In this document: positions 57,467 to 64,000 of the stretch, one piece after another
Numbering within the stretch: position 1 is the stretch's first letter
Layout: the number at the start of each line of letters is the position of its first letter
Assembly: GCA_037157565.1 (NCBI GenBank)
Contig: JAZHRO010000003.1
Coordinates: 67,024,501 to 67,088,500 of the forward strand
Direction of reading: 5' to 3'
Length of the DNA: 64,000 bases
Source: Thalassia testudinum
Taxonomy: Eukaryota; Streptophyta; Magnoliopsida; Alismatales; Hydrocharitaceae
Program-made: the position numbers and the translations under genes
The notes under the pieces: generated by a model
The model's input: only the letters and a program-made list of their open reading frames with translations
Databases searched by the model: none
What the model was told of the DNA's origin: nothing

Positions 57467-58586
57467 TAGTTGGATCAGATGGTGGAATCAAGATGTAGAA
57501 TCAGAATTTAGATTTTAGACCGAAGTGTTCTGAATAGAAAATCCCACTGAAAATCTATCCGTGTGCTCTAAAGAGAAGGGATGAGGGATTGTATGTGTTT
57601 TCGACACAATCAAGGCACCTAAAGATGTTTAGATGAATATAGAGGTTCGGGGCGGATGATACCCCTGGATCAGAAAGTCGTCCACCAGAGAATTACCTGG
57701 GCAGCTAAAGAGGGAGAGTCCTGTAAAGATCCTACACGGTAAAGCGTCCCCGTGGGTTATAGGGTTTCCCTTGCCCGACCTCTCTTGTCACAGAGATTCC
57801 AGGTAGACTAGAATGGGGACCTTGACCTCTTAAGTCTACCATTTTTATTTAAGATCACAGGTGCTTAGGGTTCCACTTAAACTTTAGATATTTTGAGTGC
57901 AAGAAGTGACCTAATTTCAAGGTTGGTTGACCCAAGGGGTCAACTTCACCTATTTGTCCTTTGAGACCTTTTAGGTTCTTTCTTTTAGGGTTCAAGTGAC
58001 TTAAGAGATTGATTTTTAGGGTTTCTCTTGGATAAGTCTTTTCAATCAAGGCTTGGGTAGCATACAAATGTGGGTGGGTTTGTTTCCATTTATGTAAGCA
58101 CATGTGAACTAGCACTCCAAAAACACTACTGTAGAAATCCTAATTTGGTTCTATTTCCAATCCTCTTTGATTTTCACAGAAGTTCTCTTCAGACTTCAAA
58201 CAAGAAGTGTGTAGTCCATGGAGATTTAGAAATTAAGCATGATCCCTAATAGGCATAGGAATTTTTGGGTAGGATCTCAAGAAATTGCTTTCAACTTTCA
58301 TAAGATTAGAAAAAAAGTTTTGCAAATTAGGAAATTTTGCCTTAAAAATTGATAATTACTAAAGAGAATAAGGCAGTTGATTCCTAATAGATTGCTTCCT
58401 TTTTGTCTTCTAGGATTAGGAGATGCATTAGGAAAGAAGAGAGAAGTTACCTACCCTAGAGTGGTTAATTTGCGTAGAAGATTTCCTCGTGGAATACCTT
58501 GCAAAATCGTAGCAAAACAAATAGGGCAAGTTAGTGTTCAAATATAATCAAAATAATGTAGGTACTAGTGATGAATTTCGTGTTGC
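57467..58586 (-). other. Leader of element E
   Basis: This 1.1-kb untranslated leader has a splice-acceptor-like TTTTGCAAG/GTATTCC (minus AG at 58498-58499), 88 nt from the PBS. 57840-58580 aligns with the leader of F (61752-62421) in reverse. No gene is visible. Confidence 0.7.
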
Positions 58587-58604
58587 TCCCAAGTAATGGT
58601 GGCA
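58587..58604 (-). promoter_or_regulatory. PBS of element E (decayed tRNA-Asp type)
   Basis: The minus strand reads GCCACCATTACTTGGGAG. By position and by likeness to the F site (TGGTGCCATTACCGGGAG) it is the primer site, although several bases differ from the tRNA-Asp complement. Confidence 0.65.
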
Positions 58605-58607
58605 AAA

Positions 58608-61375
58608 TGTTTGTCGAAAGTGAAATCGGGTTTAAAGTAATGCATCGTAGTATAGTTGAAATCACTTTGAAAACAAATAAATTTATGACTTGAAGTTTAA
58701 GCCTGAGATCGAATACAGGGAGAAAATGGAATTCATGAACTAATCTCAATAATAGATGTAATTTGAGCACGTAAAACTACTCAAAATAAAATTCAAAATG
58801 TCAAGCATGAGTATATGGACAATAAAATGTAGCTAGAAAATATATAAAAGAGAAATTGGGAAGAATTGGACGTTTGATTATAGAATCAGACATCTTAAAA
58901 GTGATTGATTTTTCCTTCTTCTTCTGCTTCTTTCTTTGGCTCGTTCTTCTCTTTCTGTTCTTTCTTTTCTGTTCTTCTTTTCTTCCTCTTTAGCTTTACT
59001 GCATTCTCTTTCTTCCTTGGCTTTGGTCCTTTCCTTTGTCGTTGGCTTCTTTCTTCTTTGTCTTTCTTCTTTGTCTTCTTGTTCCTTTCTACCTTGCCTT
59101 CCTCTTCCTTCTTCTCTGGCTTTCATTGGTTTCAGTTTCTCTTCAGCTTTGCCTTCTCTTCAACTGTGCCTTCTCCTTCCTTAGCTTCTTTGCCTTAGCT
59201 TCCTCTGTGGCTTCTTCATCAGCTTCCTCTTTCTTCTTCCTTTCCCTGCAAGAGCAAAACCTACCCCTACCCTCCCCAATGAACTCTCTCGCTTTTCTCT
59301 CTTAGGTTCGCTCTCCCAAAGCCATCTTGGGTAAATGGGTCGGGTTAGCACGCCTGGGGCCAGGCCCACCGGTGTGGGTGGTGGGCGAGGGTGCATGGGT
59401 AATCAGGTCAGAGCCAGATCCACGGGGGAGTGTGTCATGAAAGAGGCTTCAAGGGATGAGTGGGACCTCACGTCGTGACAGGAGGCAATAAACCCCTGGC
59501 ACTTTTACAATTTATGCCTTGCCTTTCACTTGAAAACTATCGAGGTGGGCCTAAATGTCCCACCTACTTCCCGCATGCGCCTGCAGGGGACACGCTCAAT
59601 TGCTGAAACTGTAGAGCCCTCCAAAGCCAATCACCTAGCTGAAAGTGTGCATGATACGAATCCGTGTCTCCTGGGAGCTGGAGCCTAGAGAAAGGCTACC
59701 TGGCACAAGCTTGCAAGCAAGCTTCATTCTTGCATCAATGGCAACGGAGGTCTGAACCTGCATTCAGGCAACACGGCCTTACGGCCTCATCAGAACACAC
59801 AACAGGCTTCACCGTGGCATGGCGAAGATGTCTCGGTGGTCGGTGTGGTGCGGGGCGACCTGGGCGTGCGTGCATGGTCATTATATGGTCGTGGAGTTGG
59901 GTATGTTTGGGGAAAATGTGTGGAGCATGTGGCAATTAATGGAAAAAGGGAAAATGATAAGTGGAATGTGGCATAGCTTTTGAGGTGGCTGCGAGGTGGG
60001 TGGCTATGTGGAGTGGTGGATGCACCTCGTCGGTGGTCTGCTGGAGGTGGAGAAGATGGTGGTGGTCTGTGAGTGTTAAGGGATATTGTGGGAAATAAAG
60101 AGAGGGAAATAGGAAGAGGGGAGAAGGAGGAAATACCTGACCTAGTTTAAAGACAAGAGGAGATAGGATGGTGGTCAGCTCGTTTCTACCGCCGCTGGAG
60201 ATGAAGACCGCAGTAGAAGGGGGTCGGTGATGATGAGAGGGTAGTTGGTGCGTGTGCAGGTGTGGCGTGACACGGACGACGGAGGCAGAGGCAACTTTGC
60301 CACTGGTATTGTGGCAAAGCAATGAGAGGAGGAGATATAAGTCACCGAAGCTCGCAGGGAGTTTGGCCGGAGGAGAATAGAAGAAATTGGGGGTTATCTC
60401 CGGCCAAACCGAGTTGGGGCTTGTGGCAGGGTCAGGGGAACCTTTTATAACCCTTGGCAGAGAGCCTTGTGCTTGGAAGGCATGCTTCTAAGCACGGGCA
60501 GCCACGCCAGATAGTCAAAGTCGAGAGATACCCAAATCTCTCATGTGTTCACATGAGAGATTGGGTGGAAATCGGAGCTCATGATTGGGTTCATATGAAC
60601 GGGAATTCCTCGGAGGATCTCCGTTTCAAATTTGAGAGGGATTCTACGTGAAATCTTGGAGATATCCCCCTTGAATCCTCGTCGGAATAGGATTCCTCCA
60701 CTATAATGGTGGAGGGACCTAATTGCAAAGAATGACGAGGAAGCTAGGGGGTGTCCGCAAGCATTTTCAAAAGTTAGGGGCATAAATGTAATTTTGTTGG
60801 ACCATTTTGCAAAGTAGGTCAAGGTGACTCCCCTTAGGTTCAAATTTTGGTATAAGCCTAATTTGGACCTAAATAATTTAATGGTGAAGTTTAATTTTAG
60901 GTTTGACCACATTTGACTGGGCATTTTACACAAAAGCCCAATTTAGGGTAAATATTTGATTAGGACCCCAATTTTGGTTACAATAGGTTCTAAAGGCCAA
61001 ATTGAACCATAGAGGATATTTTTCCATGAATTTTAGATGGTTTAGTTAAATTTTATCCTGACCAGAACCTTGTTGAATTAAGTGGGTTTGTTTAAGGTTA
61101 CAAGAAGTCATTTAATTCCCAGATTTCACGTTAACCCTTTTCTGATTGAACCAACCCACTTTTTATCTTGCTAAGACCATTTAACCTTTGTTTAACTCCT
61201 GATAAATCTTGTTGTTGCACTGCAATGGTAAAGTTACAGTTTTACCTTTGTTTCTTGCTTTTCTCTTAGGTTGATTATTCCATGAGTTAGGCCCTTCATT
61301 TGGTTATGCAGGAGCTTTTGTTCTCTCTTATAGGTCAAAATGAGGTAGTTAGGGCTCATGGTTGTGTTCCCATCA
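58608..61375 (-). repeat. 5' LTR of element E (alpha)
   Basis: The LTR is 2768 bp, partner of 51556-54267. A TATA box is at 60441-60449 (minus TATAAAAGG), with a 13-bp perfect hairpin at 60530-60566, 81 bp upstream. U5 contains ATCGAATACAGGGAG near 58713, the equivalent of the conserved CGAACACAGGGAG motif. Transcription would proceed leftward through 1.8 kb of R-U5. Confidence 0.93.
60530..60566. repeat. 13-bp perfect hairpin in alpha LTR U3
   Basis: AATCTCTCATGTG, TT, CACATGAGAGATT, with ACCCA/TGGGT extension. It differs from the 146-182 copy by paired substitutions (CGTGCG/CGCACG versus CATGTG/CACATG). Confidence 0.88.
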
Positions 61376-61733
61376 AGCCGCCAGAGAACAGGAGAAGAAG
61401 AAGAAGAAAGAAGAAAGATCAAACACTGTACCATCAACATTTTCAGGCATCTGATTCACAAATAAGATTCCAATTTTGTGTTTATTCACATACATTGGTT
61501 CCTTTAGTGTTTTACATTTATTCCTATCTTTCTACACTATTACATTGATCATCTTGCATAATATATTCTTTCAAATTCTTAAGTTCTGATCTTTATTTCT
61601 AAACCCTAATTTGCTCCCTATGTTCGACCTAAGACTTTAAAATTCGAGTAATAAATTGTATTTGTTTTGAATGCTTTCTTGACTATACTACAATGTGACC
61701 TTTTTAAGACTCGATCAAGCATCCTAAACACTT

Positions 61734-61751
61734 TGGTGCCATTACCGGGAG
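61734..61751 (+). promoter_or_regulatory. PBS of element F, tRNA-Asp type
   Basis: TGGTGCCATTACCGGGAG follows the LTR end CTAAACA by three bases. It matches the tRNA-Asp complement with a few transitions. Confidence 0.75.
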
Positions 61752-62421
61752 CAACAGGCGATTTGGAAATCTCGATTACAATTGCTGATTTGGTACAAAC
61801 ATGATATATCACTTCTTGCTGTGGTTGTTTCAAGGGAGAAGACTCAACAAAAGACAGCCACATAGCAAACACGCCCAGGGCAGGTAATTTCTGATTAATC
61901 TCTTTCTCTTAAGCCCCTCATTCTGAAAAGGAATAAAAATAAGGTAAAATCAATTAGGACTACCTACTTTCCATTTCTAGCTAGTTCACCAAAGTTGCTT
62001 GATTTGATTTCAACAACATTGATTTATGCACCCACTTAAGGTAACTAGGGCTACCACCTTCTTGATTGAACCCTAGATACCATATTTTGGCAAACTAAAT
62101 TAGGCCAAGATTAGAGCCAAACTAAGGATTTCAATTTTGGGTTTCAGCGACACACCTTCATAAGCAAGAATCAACTCTCCAAAAAGAGGTGTGCCTAAGC
62201 CTTCGTTGAAGAGACTTATTCAAGAAAACCCTAAAAATTTAGGCTCTTAATCTCACTTGAATCCTAAAAGTAAGGACCTAAAACTTCTCAAAGGACAAAT
62301 AGGTAAAGTTGACCCCCTTGTTGGGTCAACCAACCTTGAAATTAGTTCACTTTTTGCACTCAGTACATCTAAAATTCAAGTGAAATCTTAAGCACCCATG
62401 CTCTTAACAAAAATTGGTAGA
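61752..62421 (+). other. Leader of element F (truncated)
   Basis: Splice-acceptor-like TTGTTTCAAG/GGAG lies with AG at 61833-61834, 82 nt past the PBS. The rest matches the E leader in reverse (GTTGACCCCCTTGTTGGGTC, TTAAGCACC). It ends at TTGGTAGA, where E continues and the next LTR begins. No gene is visible. Confidence 0.7.
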
Positions 62422-64000
62422 TGTTCAAGGGCGTTTCGTGCGGATTTAAAGCGTATTATGTTGTAGTATAACCGACAAAACGTTCGAACAAATACAAAGT
62501 TTTTATTACTCGAAGACCGGAGTATCCGAGGTCGAACACAGGGAGCAAATGGAACTTACCACTAAATCAAAATGTAATTGAACACTCTAATTTACTCAAA
62601 ATAAAAATTTAGGTATTAATGTATGCGATTAAAAGGAGTTAGGGCAAAAAATATGAAATTGGACGTCTGATCTTGTGATCAGACGTCTTAAAAGCATCTC
62701 TCCTTTTCTTCTTGATTATTCTTCTTCTTCTTCTGCTGCAGTCTTTGCTCTGTCTTTTCTTCTTCTGATCTCTGCAAAGTTCTTCACTTGGCTTCTCTGT
62801 GCCTTTGCTTCTGGCTTGCTCATTTCCTTCTTCCCCTGCGAAGGCTTCTTTCTTGCTGCTTCTTCTCTGCCTTGTTTCTTCTTCTTTCTATTCTTTTCCT
62901 TCTCGTGGCCAAGTCCTTCTCCTCCTGCGTTCAGCCTGCCTGCACAGGAGCAAAACCTAACCCTTCTCCCTCTACCCGCGCGTGTCTCTCTCTCAAGCAA
63001 TTCACTCTAACCGCTCTACCAGAGCCACAGTCTCAATCGGGTCGGATCGTACCCGGGACCAGGCGCACCTGCAGGTGTGTGATGCGCGAGGAGTGCGTAG
63101 GTCTAGGTCGGGTCGGATCCGCCAGGTCTGCGTGGTCAGGCCGCGGACGAGGCGGGTGGGGTCAGTGAGGGACCTCACCCCTGTGCTTTCGAGGCAGTAA
63201 ACGTATATCACAAAAAACCTTTATACCATACCTGTGCCTTGAGATTCCACGATGTGGGACTAAACGTTCCGCCCTTCCTTTGCGTGCGCCCGCAGACTCT
63301 CGTGTGCAATTGCCCACGCTGAAGGCCCTGCTGCTGATCCTTGCTGAACTCAGTCACCTCGCAACACTTGCGAGAGTCTGCTGCACCTGCCGCCTGGGAA
63401 GCCTGACGCCTGCTGCTGCTCCAAGCTTCCTGCTGCTTCGACTGTTAATGGCGGCCGGAGCGTTTACCTGAACTTCCACAGAACGGCCTATTGGCCCAAT
63501 TAGAATAGTTGGAAACCTTCGCCGTAGCACGGCGAAGGCGGTGGGTGATGCTGCAGGTTGCCGGTCGGCCTAGGCGTGCCCGCCTAGGTCAACCTGTGGC
63601 CGGAGATGGTGGGTTGTTCGGGGGGTGGTTATGGAGGTCTGGAGTGGCAGTTGTGGGGTGGAGCGAGTTCCTGGTGGTGAGGCGGAGCTCACGAGGTGGT
63701 TGGCGAGCCGTGTGGAGTGGCGGAGTGGTGTGGGCGGCTCGCCGGAGTTCGGTCGGTGATGTGGAAGATGAGGGTGGTCAGCGTCGGTCGAGGGGTAATC
63801 AGATGAGATAACAGGGGGAAAAGAGAGAGGATAGGATGGAGAGGAGTTCTAACCTAATTGTAAGGACGAAAGGGGACAGAAGGCGGACAGCAGTACTTGC
63901 TGTCGCCGGAGAAGATGACACCCAGTGGGGGAGAACGGCGGCGACGACGGGGCTGAGGCGGCGTGCGCTGGTACTGCGCGACGCGGAGGGAGGTCAGGAA
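62422..64000 (-). repeat. Partial LTR of another minus-oriented element (alpha-related), cut by window end
   Basis: It starts TGTTCAAGGGCG exactly where the F leader homology stops. U5 contains GGTCGAACACAGGGAG (about 62533), and a polypyrimidine tract runs 62700-62900. The order matches the E LTR, but the window ends before the TATA position. The flanking GTAGA (62417-62421) is the predicted target duplication. Open frames such as 62788-63168 come from the skewed composition. Confidence 0.75.

Larger units (their letters stand above)
51556..61375 (-). mobile_element. Complete LTR retrotransposon E (minus, non-autonomous)
   Basis: LTRs at 51556-54267 and 58608-61375 flank a 4.3-kb internal region. 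AGCCG is duplicated at 51551-51555 and 61376-61380. It has a PBS, leader, a domain-less ORF (the E version of ORF-X), hairpins and a PPT, but no gag, protease or RT. It sits in the 5' LTR of a related element, F, in opposite orientation. Confidence 0.95.
49130..62421 (+). mobile_element. Element F (plus), 5' LTR split by element E, leader cut at 62422
   Basis: The 5' LTR is 49130-51555 plus 61381-61730 (about 2.78 kb after removing E and one AGCCG). It is the reverse-complement homologue of the E LTRs and starts TGTTGGAAACACC. The PBS is at 61734-61751. The leader (61752-62421) aligns in reverse with the E leader (57840-58580). Another LTR interrupts it at 62422. Its coding region lies outside the window. 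Confidence 0.85.

Noticed and set aside
58878..59126. Lys/Glu/Arg-rich open frame on the minus strand
   Set aside because: This is the purine strand of the same tract. Composition alone explains it.
62788..64000. Host gene at the right end (frames at 62788, 63280, 63509)
   Set aside because: The block order matches the alpha LTR of element E (polypyrimidine tract, then GC-rich segment), so these are LTR sequence.

Overview
This window is plant nuclear DNA made almost entirely of nested LTR retrotransposons of the Athila-like Ty3/gypsy type. I see no host protein gene, no functional tRNA or rRNA gene and no CRISPR array. The evidence is Athila-type Gag, aspartic protease and reverse transcriptase fragments, primer-binding sites (PBS) complementary to the 3' end of plant tRNA-Asp, purine-rich polypurine tracts (PPT), TG...CA long terminal repeats of 1.3-4 kb, and 5-bp target-site duplications (TSDs). 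The species cannot be named from this sequence; an angiosperm is the sensible reading.

Layout, left to right. 1-11318 is a minus-strand chain: a partial LTR (1-1004), internal region A with a domain-less ORF (called ORF-X here), LTR (4094-5866), internal region 2 with a broken gag, LTR (9614-11318). 11319-15127 holds a plus-strand element tail and LTR facing a minus-strand leader and LTR, forming a large inverted repeat. 15128-16688 holds a plus-strand gag relic and two LTR fragments. 16689-36023 is a minus-strand Athila-like element (H) with gag, protease and reverse transcriptase, split inside gag by the complete 10.5-kb plus-strand element Y (19656-30184, TSD CTCCA). 36245-49129 is a second minus-strand chain (LTR, internal B, LTR, internal C), both internals carrying ORF-X; a 2.3-kb solo LTR (45469-47781) splits ORF-X of copy C. 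At 49130 a plus-strand element (F) begins. Its 5' LTR is split by the complete minus-strand element E (51556-61375, TSD AGCCG), and its leader is cut at 62422 by another LTR that runs off the window.

Nesting gives a relative order of insertion: C before the solo LTR and before F; F before E and before the 62422 element; H before Y. Coding regions are all broken by stops or frameshifts.

The most interesting layer is cis-acting. Elements with different LTRs and different coding content share (i) a 3'-splice-site-like signal 80-100 nt downstream of the PBS in all eight cases, (ii) inverted repeats at near-fixed distances upstream of the LTR TATA box, with paired base changes between copies, (iii) an AGGYAA-loop hairpin downstream of the coding region, (iv) a hairpin next to the PPT, and (v) a duplicated block in the 3' untranslated region. 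A gag-bearing element and ORF-X-bearing elements share the same leader, which suggests an autonomous/non-autonomous partnership. The best candidate for something undescribed is this shared cis-toolkit plus the ORF-X family (four copies, no recognisable domain). All comparisons were made by eye.
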